Assembly: GCF_011059185.1 (NCBI RefSeq)
Contig: NZ_JAALFE010000002.1
Coordinates: 62,001 to 126,000 of the forward strand
DNA: 64,000 nucleotides
Source of the DNA: Paragemmobacter kunshanensis
Lineage (GTDB): Bacteria; Pseudomonadota; Alphaproteobacteria; Rhodobacterales; Rhodobacteraceae
Direction of reading: 5' to 3'
This document shows positions 26,085-36,073 of the stretch, one piece after another. The notes beneath the pieces were generated by a model. The model made no database searches and had not been told where the DNA came from. It saw only the letters and a list, made by a program, of their open reading frames with translations. Every line of letters begins with the position of its first letter. Positions within the stretch are counted from its first letter, which is position 1. The translations under genes were made by a program, and so were the position numbers.

Positions 26085-26741
26085 TTACGCCTCGGGCTGT
26101 GTGAAGAAGGCCCCGCTCAGCCCGTTCGCCGCCGCCGCGCGGATCGCGGCGGGCCGCGTCTCGCAGGCGCGGGCAATCGCCAGCAAGGCAGGGGTGTCAT
26201 GTGCGGAAATGGCAAGATCCGGCGCCCAGGGAAAGGCGCGAAGCCAGCGAAGAAGCATGGAAATGTAAAGTCCCAGAATGCCCGGCTCTTCCGGCGAAAG
26301 CCAGTCCGGGCGGGTGGCCGCCATGGCATCCAGCGTCGCCAGCCGCTCCACCAGCCGCGCGCGGGCGGCCTCAGACACGATGCGGGCATGGGCCTCGCTC
26401 ACCCGGTAGGGATGGATCAGGTCCATCGCCGCCGTGTGGATGCCGTTATTGACGAAGACGAACCACGACAGGAACGCCCCCCGCGCGGCCGTGCCCGGCG
26501 CCGGTGCCAGCCCATGCCGCTCGCCCAGAAAAAGAAGACAGGCCCCCGTCTCGAAGATCGTGCCCTCCGGCGTCTCCAGCGCGGGCACCAGCCCAAGGGG
26601 ATGCCGCGCCAGATGGGCGGGGGATTTCAACTCGCCCGCATCGGCATCCAGAAAGACCGCCTCATAAGGCACGCCCAGTTCTTCCAGCGCCTGATGCACC
26701 ACCAGATTCGCGAAATCCTGCACCCCGTAAAGCCTGTACAT
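26085..26741 (-). CDS. Glutathione S-transferase family protein
   Basis: The 218-residue protein has an N-terminal thioredoxin-like domain (MYRLYGVQDFANLVVHQALE, HPLGLVPALE with the cis-Pro, and the Glu/Thr pair in TIFETGACLLFLGE that binds the gamma-glutamyl group). An all-helical C-terminal domain follows. The start at 26741 fits the fold; an open extension to 26951 crosses the divergent EF-hand gene and is rejected. Its stop is 4 bp from the sdaA start. Confidence 0.88.
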   Translation of the reverse strand: MYRLYGVQDFANLVVHQALEELGVPYEAVFLDADAGELKSPAHLARHPLGLVPALETPEGTIFETGACLLFLGERHGLAPAPGTAARGAFLSWFVFVNNGIHTAAMDLIHPYRVSEAHARIVSEAARARLVERLATLDAMAATRPDWLSPEEPGILGLYISMLLRWLRAFPWAPDLAISAHDTPALLAIARACETRPAAIRAAAANGLSGAFFTQPEA

Positions 26742-26916
26742 CCCGTCCTCCCTTGCGGCCCGCGCAGAATGCGCCGCGCCACAATGGCACGTCCTGCGGA
26801 AAGCGACATTCGGAATGCGTATTCCGCACATCTTTCCCCCGTCTTTCCCCCGGCCTTCACCATCCGTTAACCCAAGACCCCCATCCTGCGCCCATCCCAC
26901 CCGCATCGGAGAAGCC

Positions 26917-27495
26917 ATGCGCGCCGTCCTCGCCCTGCTTGCCCTCCTCACCGCCCCGGCCCCCTACCCGGCCCTCGCGCAAGAGGCGGCTGCGCCTCCC
27001 ACCCTCGTCCTGCCCGCCAGCCTTCCCCCCGAAGTGGCCGAGGCGATCCTCGCCCGGCCAGATCGCTTTGCCGATCTGGCCGCCGATCTGATCCACGGCC
27101 ACGGCACCGGCGGGGCCATCGCCCCCGCGGCCATCGAAACTGCCATCGCCCTTGATCGCGCCTATTTCCGCGCCCGCGCCCTGCGGCCCTTCCTGGAAGC
27201 CGATCTCGATGCCGATGGCACCCTGCAGGCCCCCGAAATCGCCGCCCGCGCCGCCACGCTTTCCACCACCGGAAGGGCACGCCTCATGCGCCAGCAGACC
27301 GATGCGGATGCCGATTCCGACGGCACGATCACCCCCGCCGAACTGTCCCGCCACGCCGAGGCCGCCGTCGCCCGCGCCTCGCGCCCGCAGGACGAGGCGC
27401 TCCTGCGCGCCGTTGCCATCTTCGATGCCAATACCGACGGGACGGCATCCCTGGCCGAGATCGCGCAGGCCATGCAGACCGTCGCGCCCGACTGA
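26917..27495 (+). CDS. Exported EF-hand protein
   Basis: The 192-residue protein begins with a Sec signal peptide (MRAVLALLALLTAPAPYPAL, cleaved near AQEAA), so it is periplasmic or secreted. It has three calcium-binding EF-hand loops: about residues 96-107 (DLDADGTLQAPE), 131-142 (DADSDGTITPAE) and 170-181 (DANTDGTASLAE). All have Asp at position 1 and Glu at 12. It is a single gene before rpiA, and its target is unknown. A longer frame from 26815 would lack the signal peptide at the N-terminus and is not used. Confidence 0.87.
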   Translation: MRAVLALLALLTAPAPYPALAQEAAAPPTLVLPASLPPEVAEAILARPDRFADLAADLIHGHGTGGAIAPAAIETAIALDRAYFRARALRPFLEADLDADGTLQAPEIAARAATLSTTGRARLMRQQTDADADSDGTITPAELSRHAEAAVARASRPQDEALLRAVAIFDANTDGTASLAEIAQAMQTVAPD

Positions 27496-27618
27496 CCGGC
27501 CCGCCGTCGCCCCCGCCATCTGGGCACGGAAGACCGCCCCCCCGCGGCACGCGGCAATTCGCCCTTACACGACCCGCTCGCATTGCCTATAAGGGGCACG
27601 ATCCGAAGGAGGTGCCCC

Positions 27619-28404
27619 ATGCCCGCAGAGCTTTCCCCCATCGACAAGGCGAAATTCGTCGCAGCCAAAAGGGCGACCGAATTCGTCGAAGACGGGATGA
27701 AACTCGGCCTCGGCACCGGCTCCACCTCGGCCTGGATGGTGCGCTGCCTTGCCGAACGCATCCGCGAGGAAGGGCTGCGCGTCACCGGCGTGCCCACCTC
27801 CACCCGCACGGCGGAACTCGCGGCCTCGCTCGGCGTGCCGATCTCTACGCTGGACGAGGTGAAATGGCTCGACCTCACCATCGACGGCGCGGATGAATTC
27901 GATCCCCATCTCGCGCTGATCAAGGGCGGCGGCGCGGCCCTTCTGCAGGAAAAGATCGTGGCCACCGCCTCGGACCAGATGATCGTCATCGCCGATGCCG
28001 CGAAAGAAGTTACCCAACTCGGCGCCTTCCCCCTTCCGGTCGAGGTGATCCCCTTCGGCTGGCAAACCACCAAGGCCCTGATCGAGGAAACGCTCGTCTC
28101 GCTTGACGTGATGAACCGCGATTGCACCCTGCGCATGAACGGCGACCGCCCGCTGGTGACGGATGAGGCGAATTTCATCATCGACCTGCACCTGAAGCGG
28201 ATCGGCAACCCCCGCCAGCTTGCGCTGGTGCTGAACCAGATCCCCGGCGTGGTGGAAAACGGGCTCTTCATCGACATCTGCGACATCGTGGTGATCGGCC
28301 ATGGCGATGGCCGCGTGACGGTGCGCGACATCAATCAGGGCACGGAAGGCGAGGATTTCGTCGAATTCGCCCCCACCGACAACATCTTCGCGGATATGGA
28401 ATGA
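27619..28404 (+). CDS. rpiA: Ribose-5-phosphate isomerase A
   Basis: RpiA interconverts ribose-5-phosphate and ribulose-5-phosphate in the pentose phosphate pathway. The 261-residue protein has the phosphate-binding GLGTGSTSAWMV, the catalytic acids in TIDGADEFDPHLALIKGGG (Asp and Lys) and LLQEKIVA. An ideal AAGGAGG ribosome binding site (27606-27612) precedes the ATG by 6 bases. The C-terminus is about 30 residues longer than in E. coli RpiA. Its TGA overlaps the ATG of the glutathione reductase gene by 4 bases, so the two are coupled. Confidence 0.96.
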   Translation: MPAELSPIDKAKFVAAKRATEFVEDGMKLGLGTGSTSAWMVRCLAERIREEGLRVTGVPTSTRTAELAASLGVPISTLDEVKWLDLTIDGADEFDPHLALIKGGGAALLQEKIVATASDQMIVIADAAKEVTQLGAFPLPVEVIPFGWQTTKALIEETLVSLDVMNRDCTLRMNGDRPLVTDEANFIIDLHLKRIGNPRQLALVLNQIPGVVENGLFIDICDIVVIGHGDGRVTVRDINQGTEGEDFVEFAPTDNIFADME

Positions 28405-29759
28405 CCTTCGACTACGATCTCTTCGTTATCGGTGGCGGCTCCGGCGGGGTCCGCGCGGCGCGGATCGCGGCGGCCGAAGGCGGGGCGAAGGTGGGTCTGG
28501 CCGAGGAAAGCCGCATGGGCGGCACCTGCGTCATCCGGGGTTGCGTGCCCAAGAAGCTGATGGTCTTCGCCTCGGCCTTTCCCGACCTGATCGAAGATGC
28601 CAATGCCTATGGCTGGCGCGTCAGATCCGAAGGCTTCGACTGGCCCCGCTTCCGCACCGCGCTCGAGGCCGAACTCACGCGGCTGGAAAACGCCTATCGC
28701 TCCACGCTCCTCACTGCAGGCGTCACCATCCACGACGCCCGCGCCACCGTGGTCGATCCCCATACCGTGCGCCTCGCCTCGGGCGAAACCTTCACCACAA
28801 GGCATATCCTCGTTGCCACCGGCGGCTGGCCCTTCGTCCCCGATATCCCGGGGCGCGACCTTGCCATCACCTCGAACGAGGTCTTCCATCTCGACGCCCT
28901 GCCGAAACGGGCGCTGGTGGTGGGGGGCGGCTATATCGCCTCGGAATTCGCCTGCATCCTGCACGGCCTTGGCGTGGAAACCACCCAGTATTACCGCGGC
29001 GCGCAGATCCTGCGCGGCTTCGATGATGAATCGCGCGGCCATGTCGCCAATGCCATGCAGGCGCGCGGCATCGCCATCCATTGCGGCACCGATGTGATCC
29101 GGCTGGAAAAAACCGCCACCGCCATCCGCGCTGTCGCCACCGACGGGACAGAGCGGGAATTCGACCTCGTGCTTTACGCCACCGGCCGCCGCCCCAATTC
29201 CGCGGGGCTGGGGCTTGCGGATCTTGGCGTGAAATTCGGCCGCAACGGCCAGATCGTCGTGGATGAATGGTCGCAGACCGCCGTTCCCTCGATCTTCGCC
29301 GTGGGCGATGTGACTGACCGCGTCAACCTGACGCCGGTCGCCATCCGCGAAGGCCATGCCTTTGCCGATACCGTCTTCCGCGGCGTTCCCACGCGCTTTG
29401 ACCACAGCCTCATCGCCTCGGCCGTCTTCACCCAGCCCGAGCTTGGCTCCATCGGCCTGACCGAGGAACAGGCCCGCGAACAGGAACCGATCGAGGTTTA
29501 TTCCGCCACCTTCCGCCCGATGAAGACGCTCTTCGCAGGCCGGCAGGACCGCGTGCTGATGAAACTGATCGTAGGCGAGGCCAGCCGCAAGGTTCTGGGC
29601 TGCCATATCGTCGCACCCGAGGCGGGCGAGCTGATCCAGCTTGCCGCCATCGCCATCGGCATGGGGGCCACGAAAGAAGATTTCGACCGCACCGTCGCCG
29701 TTCACCCGACCATGGCCGAGGAACTGGTGACGATGCGCAAAGCCAGCCGAAAAGGCTAG
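28401..29759 (+). CDS. gor: Glutathione-disulfide reductase
   Basis: The cytoplasmic flavoenzyme reduces GSSG with NADPH. The 452-residue protein has the FAD motif VIGGGSGGVRAARIA, the redox-active disulfide C43/C48 in GTCVIRGCVPKK, the NADPH-binding fold VVGGGYIASEFA, the second FAD motif IFAVGDVTDRVNLTPVA and the interface catalytic His in VAVHPTMAEE. Coupling to rpiA (ATGA overlap) is metabolically apt, because the pentose phosphate pathway supplies NADPH. No stress operator was recognised. Confidence 0.96.
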   Translation: MTFDYDLFVIGGGSGGVRAARIAAAEGGAKVGLAEESRMGGTCVIRGCVPKKLMVFASAFPDLIEDANAYGWRVRSEGFDWPRFRTALEAELTRLENAYRSTLLTAGVTIHDARATVVDPHTVRLASGETFTTRHILVATGGWPFVPDIPGRDLAITSNEVFHLDALPKRALVVGGGYIASEFACILHGLGVETTQYYRGAQILRGFDDESRGHVANAMQARGIAIHCGTDVIRLEKTATAIRAVATDGTEREFDLVLYATGRRPNSAGLGLADLGVKFGRNGQIVVDEWSQTAVPSIFAVGDVTDRVNLTPVAIREGHAFADTVFRGVPTRFDHSLIASAVFTQPELGSIGLTEEQAREQEPIEVYSATFRPMKTLFAGRQDRVLMKLIVGEASRKVLGCHIVAPEAGELIQLAAIAIGMGATKEDFDRTVAVHPTMAEELVTMRKASRKG

Positions 29760-29836
29760 ACGCCAGCAGGCAACTGCTTGAATTTGACGCGGGCATGACC
29801 AGTTTATGCCGGAAGACAAGAAAAAGGGTTCGATCA

Positions 29837-31033
29837 ATGGCAGGAAGCGGAGGTCCCTGGGGCGGCGGTGGCGGCCCGGGCGATGATGACCGGAATGGCG
29901 GGCGTGGCGGCGATGATCGCCGCGGGGGCCGCAAGCCCGGCGACAGCGGGCCGCAGATCCCGGAAATCGACGAAATCGTCAAGAAGGGCCAGGAACAGCT
30001 GCGCGTCCTGATGGGCGGCCGCAAGGGCGGCGGCTTCAACGGCGGCGGCGGCGGCGGCGGGCGCGATCCGAACGGGCCGCTTGTCTCGAAGCAGGGGCTG
30101 ATGCTGGGCGCGCTGGCGGCTGTCGGCCTCTGGGCCTTCATGTCCTTCTATACCGTCCGTCCCGAAGAACGCTCCGTCGAGCTTTTCCTCGGCGAATTCT
30201 CCGCCGTGGGCAATCCGGGCCTGAACTTCGCGCCCTGGCCCGTGATCACGGCGGAAATCGTGCCGGTGACCGGCGAACGCACCACCGATATCGGTGCCGT
30301 CGGCGACGGGGCCATGGGCAATGGCCTGATGCTCACCCGCGACCAGAACATCGTCGATATCGGCTTTCAGGTCGTCTGGAACGTCTCGGACCCGGCGGCC
30401 TTCCTCTTCAACCTCGCCGATCCCGATGACACGATCCGCGCGGTGTCGGAATCCGCCATGCGCGACATCATCGCGCGGTCGGAACTTTCGCCCATCCTCA
30501 ACCGTGACCGGGGCGTGATCGCTTCGGACCTGCAGACCAACGTGCAGAACACGCTCGACAGCTACATGGCGGGCATCAACGTGATCCGCGTCAACCTGCA
30601 GCGCGCCGCCCCGCCCGCCGAGGTGATCGACGCCTTCCGCGAAGTGCAGGCCGCCCAGCAGGAACGCGACCGGCTTGAGAAAGAAGCCGACGCCTATGCC
30701 AACCGCGTCACCGCCGGCGCCCGCGGCGATGCCGCCCGCCTTCTCGAAGAGGCCGAGGCCTATCGCGCCCAGGTCGTCAACGTGGCCCAGGGTGAGGCCA
30801 GCCGCTTCCTTTCCGTCTATGCGGAATATGTGAAGGCCCCCGAGGTCACGCGCCGCCGCATGTATCTGGAAACCATGGAAAAGGTCTTCGGCGGCATGAA
30901 CAAGGTCATCCTTGACGGTGTCTCCAGCGGCGAAGGCGGTGGTCAGGGCGTGGTGCCCTTCCTGCCGCTGAACGAACTGAACCGTCCGGCCGGCACGGCC
31001 GGTGCGGCCGCATCGACCGGGGGCAGCAACTGA
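29837..31033 (+). CDS. hflK: FtsH protease activity modulator HflK
   Basis: HflK and HflC form a membrane-bound SPFH complex on the periplasmic side that encloses and modulates the FtsH protease. The 398-residue protein has a long Gly/Asp/Arg-rich cytoplasmic N-terminus (GGPWGGGGGPGDDDRNGG), one transmembrane helix (LMLGALAAVGLWAFMSFYTV) and the SPFH/band-7 domain, followed by a coiled coil (QQERDRLEKEADAYANRV). The start at 29837 follows AAAAAGGG. Its TGA shares one base with the hflC ATG (TGATG). Confidence 0.96.
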   Translation: MAGSGGPWGGGGGPGDDDRNGGRGGDDRRGGRKPGDSGPQIPEIDEIVKKGQEQLRVLMGGRKGGGFNGGGGGGGRDPNGPLVSKQGLMLGALAAVGLWAFMSFYTVRPEERSVELFLGEFSAVGNPGLNFAPWPVITAEIVPVTGERTTDIGAVGDGAMGNGLMLTRDQNIVDIGFQVVWNVSDPAAFLFNLADPDDTIRAVSESAMRDIIARSELSPILNRDRGVIASDLQTNVQNTLDSYMAGINVIRVNLQRAAPPAEVIDAFREVQAAQQERDRLEKEADAYANRVTAGARGDAARLLEEAEAYRAQVVNVAQGEASRFLSVYAEYVKAPEVTRRRMYLETMEKVFGGMNKVILDGVSSGEGGGQGVVPFLPLNELNRPAGTAGAAASTGGSN

Positions 31034-31935
31034 TGAAAAGCGCAATCCTTCTTCCCATCGCGGCCATTGTCGGGGCCGCCGCGCTGTCTTCGCTCTTCAT
31101 CGTCGATGAACGCGAAAAGGCGCTGGTGCTGCAGTTCGGTCAGGTCAAGCAGATCAAGGAAGATCCGGGTCTCGGCTTCAAGATCCCGCTGATCCAGGAG
31201 GTTGTCCGTTATGACGGCCGCATCCTCGGCCTGCCCACGACCCCGGTCGAGGTTACCATGCTCGACGACCGCCGCCTTGTCGTCGATGCCTTCGCCCGCT
31301 GGCGCATCACCGATCTGGTGGAATTCCGCGAAGCCGTCGGCGCCGGGGGCGAGGTGCAGGCGCTCCGCCGTCTCGAAGGGATCATCAACCCGGCGATCCA
31401 GCAGGTTCTGGGCTCTGTCCCCTCCAGCCGCGTGCTGTCGGAAGACCGCACCGCGCTGATGAACCAGATCCGCGACATCGCGCGCCGCCAGGCGCTCAAT
31501 CTCGGGATCGAGGTGATCGACGTGCGCCTCACCCGCACCGATCTGCCCGACCAGAACCTCGAGGCGACCTTCGCCCGGATGCGCGCCGAACGCGAACGCG
31601 AGGCGGCGGATGAAATCGCCCGCGGCGGCGAGGCCGCGCAGCGCGTCCGCGCCAGCGCCGACAGGACGGTGGTCGAACTCACCTCCGACGCGCGCCGTCA
31701 GGCCGATGTCATCCGGGGTGAGGCCGATGCCGAACGCAACGCGATCTATGCCGAAGCTTTCGGTCAGGATCCGGAATTCTTCGCCTTCACCCGCTCGCTC
31801 ACCTCCTATGAACGGGCGCTGCAATCGGGGAATTCCTCCATCGTCATGCAGCCGGACAGCGAATTCTTCGATTATCTCCGCTCCGATTCCGGGCGCGGTG
31901 ATGTTCCCGGCGCGGCGACCGCCCCGCAGGAATGA
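31033..31935 (+). CDS. hflC: Protease modulator HflC
   Basis: The 300-residue protein partners HflK. It has an N-terminal signal-anchor (LLPIAAIVGAAALSSLFIV), the band-7 start VDEREKALVLQFGQVK and a charged coiled coil (RMRAEREREAADEIARGG). Its start overlaps the hflK stop by one base and its stop overlaps the DUF2065 start (ATGA). The set HflK-HflC-DUF2065-Do protease is a known alphaproteobacterial envelope quality-control arrangement. Confidence 0.96.
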   Translation: MKSAILLPIAAIVGAAALSSLFIVDEREKALVLQFGQVKQIKEDPGLGFKIPLIQEVVRYDGRILGLPTTPVEVTMLDDRRLVVDAFARWRITDLVEFREAVGAGGEVQALRRLEGIINPAIQQVLGSVPSSRVLSEDRTALMNQIRDIARRQALNLGIEVIDVRLTRTDLPDQNLEATFARMRAEREREAADEIARGGEAAQRVRASADRTVVELTSDARRQADVIRGEADAERNAIYAEAFGQDPEFFAFTRSLTSYERALQSGNSSIVMQPDSEFFDYLRSDSGRGDVPGAATAPQE

Positions 31936-32126
31936 CCTGGGCGCTTCTGGGCCTTGGCCTTGTGCTTGTGATCGAGGGGCTGGCGCTTGCGCTGGCCCCT
32001 TCGCGTCTGGAACAGGTGCTGGCGCTGCTCGCCGCGCTCGGCCGCGATCGCCGCCGCCTTGTCGGGCTCATCTCTGTCGCGCTTGGCACGGGCCTGATCT
32101 GGCTTGCGCGGCACCTTCTGGCCTGA
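31932..32126 (+). CDS. DUF2065 small membrane protein
   Basis: The 64-residue protein has two hydrophobic helices (MTWALLGLGLVLVIEGLALA and LVGLISVALGTGLIWLARHL) linked by a short basic stretch (GRDRRR), matching the DUF2065/YjeT-like family found after hflC. It overlaps the hflC stop by 4 bases. It may be an accessory of the HflKC-FtsH complex, by position only. Confidence 0.85.
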   Translation: MTWALLGLGLVLVIEGLALALAPSRLEQVLALLAALGRDRRRLVGLISVALGTGLIWLARHLLA

Positions 32127-32302
32127 CCGGCTCTTTTTCCGCCTGCCGGGTTGAAACAATTGCCCCAAAGGGTTCACATGCTGTTGAGAGGCCGCGACCC
32201 GGTTTGCATTGTGTTCGGTCCTTCCTAACTGGATAACACCAGTGTGCTCTGTGCCGCGGCCCTTCAGGCGCTTGCGGCACCTCGAAACGAAAGGAGTTCG
32301 GA

Positions 32303-33808
32303 GTGCATCCCACTACCCAGTCCCAGGTCATGCGCGCCAGGGGCGCGCAGCGCCCCATTCCCCGCCTCTTCCTTGCCCTCGTGCTTGGCATGTCGCTGGC
32401 GCTGGGCAATGCGCTGGACGCAGCGGCCCGGTCGGCCCCCGAAAGCTTTGCCGATCTTGCCGAACAGATCAGCCCCTCGGTCGTGAACATCACCACCTCG
32501 GCCGTGGTCGCGGCCCCCACGGGCAATGGCCCGATGGTGCCGGAAGGATCCCCGTTCGAGGATTTCTTCCGCGATTTCATGCCGCCCGGAAATGACAGCG
32601 GCCCCCAGGAACCCCGCCGGTCCGAGGCGCTGGGCTCCGGCTTCGTCATTTCTGAAGACGGCTATATCGTCACAAACAACCACGTCATCGAAGGCGCGGA
32701 CGAGATCGAGATCGAATTCTTCTCCGGCGACCGGCTGAAGGCCGAACTCGTCGGCACCGATCCCAAGACCGACATCGCGCTGCTCAAGGTCACCTCCGAC
32801 GAACCGCTCCCCTTCGTGCAATTCGGCAATTCCGATCTGATGCGCGTGGGCGACTGGGTCATGGCCATGGGCAACCCGCTGGGTCAGGGCTTCTCGGTCT
32901 CGGCGGGCATCGTCTCGGCCCGGGGTCGCGCGCTTTCGGGCACCTATGACGATTACATCCAGACCGACGCCGCCATCAACCGCGGCAACTCCGGCGGCCC
33001 GCTCTTCAACATGGACGGGCAGGTCATCGGCGTGAACACCGCGATCCTCTCGCCCAATGGCGGCTCCATCGGCATCGGCTTCTCCATGGCCTCCAATGTG
33101 GTGACCAAGGTCGTCGACCAGCTCCGCGAATTCGGCGAAACCCGCCGCGGCTGGCTGGGCGTGCGCATCCAGGACGTCACCCCCGACGTGGCCGAGGCGA
33201 TGGGCCTGGCCGAAGCCGCGGGCGCGCTGATCACCGATGTGCCCGATGGCCCGGCCAAGGATGCCGGCATGCTGGCCGGTGACGTAATCACCACCTTCGA
33301 CGGCAAGGCCATTGCCGATGTCCGCGACCTGACGCGTCAGGTGGCCGACAGCCCGGTCGGTGCTGCCGTGCCGGTGATCGTGCTGCGCGACGGGGCGACC
33401 ACCTCGCTTTCCGTCACCCTTGGCCGCCGCGAAGAGGCCGAGGCGACCGAAGTCGTCCCCGCCGCCGCCGATCCGCAGCAGGATCCGGCCAATCTGGAAC
33501 TGCTCGGCCTGACGCTCTCCCCGCTCACCGCGGAAAGCGCGGCTGAACTGGGGCTGCCTGCGGATGCCAAGGGCCTTGCCGTGACGGCGGTCGACGCGGC
33601 CTCCGAGGCCTATAGCAAGGGCCTGCGCGAAGGCGACGTGATCACCGAAGCCGGGCAGCAGCCCGTCATCCGGCTGCAGGATCTCGAAGACCGCGTGACC
33701 GAGGCGCGCGATGCCGGGCGCAAGTCGCTTCTGCTTCTGGTGCGCCGTGCGGGCGATCCGCGCTTTGTCGCGCTGTCGGTCGACGAGGCTGCCCCCGCCG
33801 AACAGTGA
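32303..33808 (+). CDS. Do-family periplasmic serine endopeptidase (DegP/DegQ/MucD-like)
   Basis: The 501-residue HtrA-type protease degrades or refolds damaged envelope proteins. It starts at GTG 32303, 6 bases after AAGGAG. The signal peptide (LFLALVLGMSLALGNALDAA) follows. The catalytic triad is H127 in TNNHVIEG, D157 in KTDIALLKV and S230 in RGNSGGPLFN. Two PDZ domains occupy about residues 280-370 and 400-495. It lies downstream of hflKC with a 176-bp gap that may hold its own promoter, though none was assigned with confidence. A hairpin terminator follows. Confidence 0.95.
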   Translation: MHPTTQSQVMRARGAQRPIPRLFLALVLGMSLALGNALDAAARSAPESFADLAEQISPSVVNITTSAVVAAPTGNGPMVPEGSPFEDFFRDFMPPGNDSGPQEPRRSEALGSGFVISEDGYIVTNNHVIEGADEIEIEFFSGDRLKAELVGTDPKTDIALLKVTSDEPLPFVQFGNSDLMRVGDWVMAMGNPLGQGFSVSAGIVSARGRALSGTYDDYIQTDAAINRGNSGGPLFNMDGQVIGVNTAILSPNGGSIGIGFSMASNVVTKVVDQLREFGETRRGWLGVRIQDVTPDVAEAMGLAEAAGALITDVPDGPAKDAGMLAGDVITTFDGKAIADVRDLTRQVADSPVGAAVPVIVLRDGATTSLSVTLGRREEAEATEVVPAAADPQQDPANLELLGLTLSPLTAESAAELGLPADAKGLAVTAVDAASEAYSKGLREGDVITEAGQQPVIRLQDLEDRVTEARDAGRKSLLLLVRRAGDPRFVALSVDEAAPAEQ

Positions 33809-33835
33809 CGCCATGCCGCAAGGGCAATCGGGCAA

Positions 33836-33862
33836 GGGGCGGCATCTGCCGCCCCTTCTGCT
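33836..33862 (+). terminator. Intrinsic terminator after the Do-type protease gene
   Basis: An 8-bp stem GGGGCGGC / GCCGCCCC (33836-33843 and 33848-33855) with loop ATCT is followed by TTCTGCT. It lies between the convergent protease and HD-domain genes. Confidence 0.75.
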
Positions 33863-34508
33863 ATGCGATCTCGCGCAGAAGGCGGCTGCGAAAGCTTTCC
33901 ATCCATTCCGCCCGCTCGGCGGCGATGGCGCGGCCTGTCGCCGTCTGCATCCGCCCGGGCAGGTGGAACAGCTTCACCTCCAGATGATCCAGCGCAAAGC
34001 GCCTGTCATCCAGCGGCCTGTCCATCGCCATGGGATCGGCGGCATCGAACAGCGCCCCGCCCATCTGCCCCGCGATCAGGAACATCCGCGCCAGCCCGAT
34101 GGCCCCCAGCGCCTCCAGCCGGTCGGCATCCTGCAGGATGCGCGCCTCGGCTGTTTCCGGCGCGATCCCGGCGGAAAAGCTGTGCGCGGCGATGGCGTGA
34201 TGCACCGACGCCAGCCTGCCTGCATCGAACCCCATCGCCGCCAGTTCCCTGACCGCCAGATCCGCCGACAGGATCGAGGCGCGCGCCCGCTCGGGGCTGT
34301 CCTTGGGCAGGTTCACCGCATCATGGAAATAGGCCGCCGCCGCCAGCACATCGCCATCCGCCCCCGGCTCGTCCATGGCAATCATCCGGCAAGAGGCCCA
34401 GACCCGGTCCAGATGCCCCAGATCATGCGCGCCATCCGCGGCCCCATCCGCAGCCGCGCCCCAGATTTCCGCCATCCGCGCCCGGGCGCGGCCAGCCCAG
34501 CCGCTCAC
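33861..34508 (-). CDS. HD-domain phosphohydrolase
   Basis: The 215-residue protein has the HD-superfamily metal ligands: His in GAHDLGHLDRV, the His-Asp pair in AAAYFHDAVN, and a later Asp in ILQDADRLEALG. Such proteins hydrolyse nucleotides or phosphate esters, but the substrate is unknown. It starts with GTG at 34508, which overlaps the stop of the lipoprotein gene (GTGA), so the two are coupled. Confidence 0.87.
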   Translation of the reverse strand: MSGWAGRARARMAEIWGAAADGAADGAHDLGHLDRVWASCRMIAMDEPGADGDVLAAAAYFHDAVNLPKDSPERARASILSADLAVRELAAMGFDAGRLASVHHAIAAHSFSAGIAPETAEARILQDADRLEALGAIGLARMFLIAGQMGGALFDAADPMAMDRPLDDRRFALDHLEVKLFHLPGRMQTATGRAIAAERAEWMESFRSRLLREIA

Positions 34509-35041
34509 AATTCGTCCAGCGCGGTGGGCAACAGGCCCAGTTCCCGCGCTGCCGCCAGCGAAAGGCGGGGGCTGTCCAGCCCGCGATCCGTCTGATACCG
34601 GCGCACCGCATCACGCGTGGCGCTGTCCAGCTGCCCGGTCAGCGCCGCCGTGTAATAGCCCCGCGCCTTCAAGGCGCGCTGCAGCGAGGCGACGAAATCC
34701 ACGGTGTAATCCGCCGGGCAGGGCGCGCGGAACCAGATCTCCTCGCGGTCGTTCAGGATGCGCGTCCTTGTATCGGTGCGATAGGTGGCGGGTTGCAGCA
34801 GGCGGCCCGTCTCGTTGCGGGTTTCCGGCGTCACCACCACCTGTTCCGTCACCGTCTCGATCACCGCGGGGGTGACATCGCTTTCCCAGCAGGCCCCTTC
34901 GGGCCGGGTCGGCGGGCCGGGCCGGTTCAGGCGCACGATCTCGGACCCAAGGTCGCTGCGCGTCGCGGGGGCCGGCAGGCTGCCCTGGCAGGCCGCCAGC
35001 ACGGCGGCAATCACGCCCATCGCAAGGGTCTTGTTTCGCAT
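34505..35041 (-). CDS. Peptidoglycan-binding-domain lipoprotein
   Basis: The 178-residue protein starts MRNKTLAMGVIAAVLAACQG, a lipoprotein signal with lipobox LAAC. A cysteine-containing middle part of unknown fold follows, and then a C-terminal peptidoglycan_binding_1-like domain (SLQRALKARGYYTAALTGQL, then SATRDAVRRYQTDRGL). It is probably anchored in a membrane and touches the murein. The start at 35041 puts the signal at the N-terminus; an upstream in-frame start adds residues that would bury it. It overlaps the GTG of the HD gene. Confidence 0.85.
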   Translation of the reverse strand: MRNKTLAMGVIAAVLAACQGSLPAPATRSDLGSEIVRLNRPGPPTRPEGACWESDVTPAVIETVTEQVVVTPETRNETGRLLQPATYRTDTRTRILNDREEIWFRAPCPADYTVDFVASLQRALKARGYYTAALTGQLDSATRDAVRRYQTDRGLDSPRLSLAAARELGLLPTALDEL

Positions 35042-35121
35042 CTGCTCTTCCCGCCCGCCCGGTTCGCCCGGATCACCGGCGCACAGCATAGCGGCAAAGC
35101 CGCGCCACCGGAACCCTGCCG

Positions 35122-35583
35122 TCAGGGCTGATCGCCCGCCCGCGTGCCGTCATGGCGGAAATCCGGATGCAGCAGCCGGTCCAGCATCGCCGACAGATCC
35201 TCGATCACCTCGGCCACCACATGCACCACCCCCGCATCGCGCTGCACCCGCCCCGTCACCCGCAGCATCCGCCCCGCGATCACCGCCCGGCGGAACCGTT
35301 CATAGACCTTCGCCCAGACCACCACATTGCAACTGCCCGTCTCATCCTCCAGCGTCACGAAGATCACCCCCTTCGCCGTGCCCGGCCGCTGCCGCACCAG
35401 CACCAGCCCCGCCACGCAGACGCGCGCACCGGCGGGCGGTTCGTCCAGCCGCGCGGCCACCAGCGCCGCGGGCGGGCGCGGCCATGCGCCGGGCCGGGCC
35501 GTGGGGGCCAGCCAGTCGCCGATCGGGCGGGCAGGGGGCAGGGCACCATGCGGCGTCACGCGGGGCGTCTCATGCGGCGGCAT
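35122..35583 (-). CDS. Stand-alone OB-fold protein related to the C-terminal domain of DnaE2
   Basis: The segment [19 protein letters not shown], then [17 protein letters not shown] and [20 protein letters not shown], is the nucleic-acid-binding OB-fold found at the extreme C-terminus of the error-prone polymerase DnaE2 (ImuC). The polymerase, PHP and thumb domains are absent, so only about 150 residues remain. ATG 35583 is the first in-frame ATG behind a promoter with a LexA box (35627-35659); its AGGAG is 14 bases away, so the exact start is uncertain. It may be an SOS-controlled single-domain protein, or a remnant in which dnaE2 collapsed onto its operon promoter. Confidence 0.6.
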   Translation of the reverse strand: MPPHETPRVTPHGALPPARPIGDWLAPTARPGAWPRPPAALVAARLDEPPAGARVCVAGLVLVRQRPGTAKGVIFVTLEDETGSCNVVVWAKVYERFRRAVIAGRMLRVTGRVQRDAGVVHVVAEVIEDLSAMLDRLLHPDFRHDGTRAGDQP

Positions 35584-35626
35584 CAGGGGGCGGCATTCTC
35601 CTGGGGGTCTGCGGGGCGCGACATGG

Positions 35627-36073
<447 letters not shown>

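Noticed and set aside
32140-32302. Possible RpoH promoter (TTGAAACAATTGCCCC) before the Do-type protease.
   Set aside because: The CCCCAT-like -10 would be at a wrong distance, so no promoter was called.
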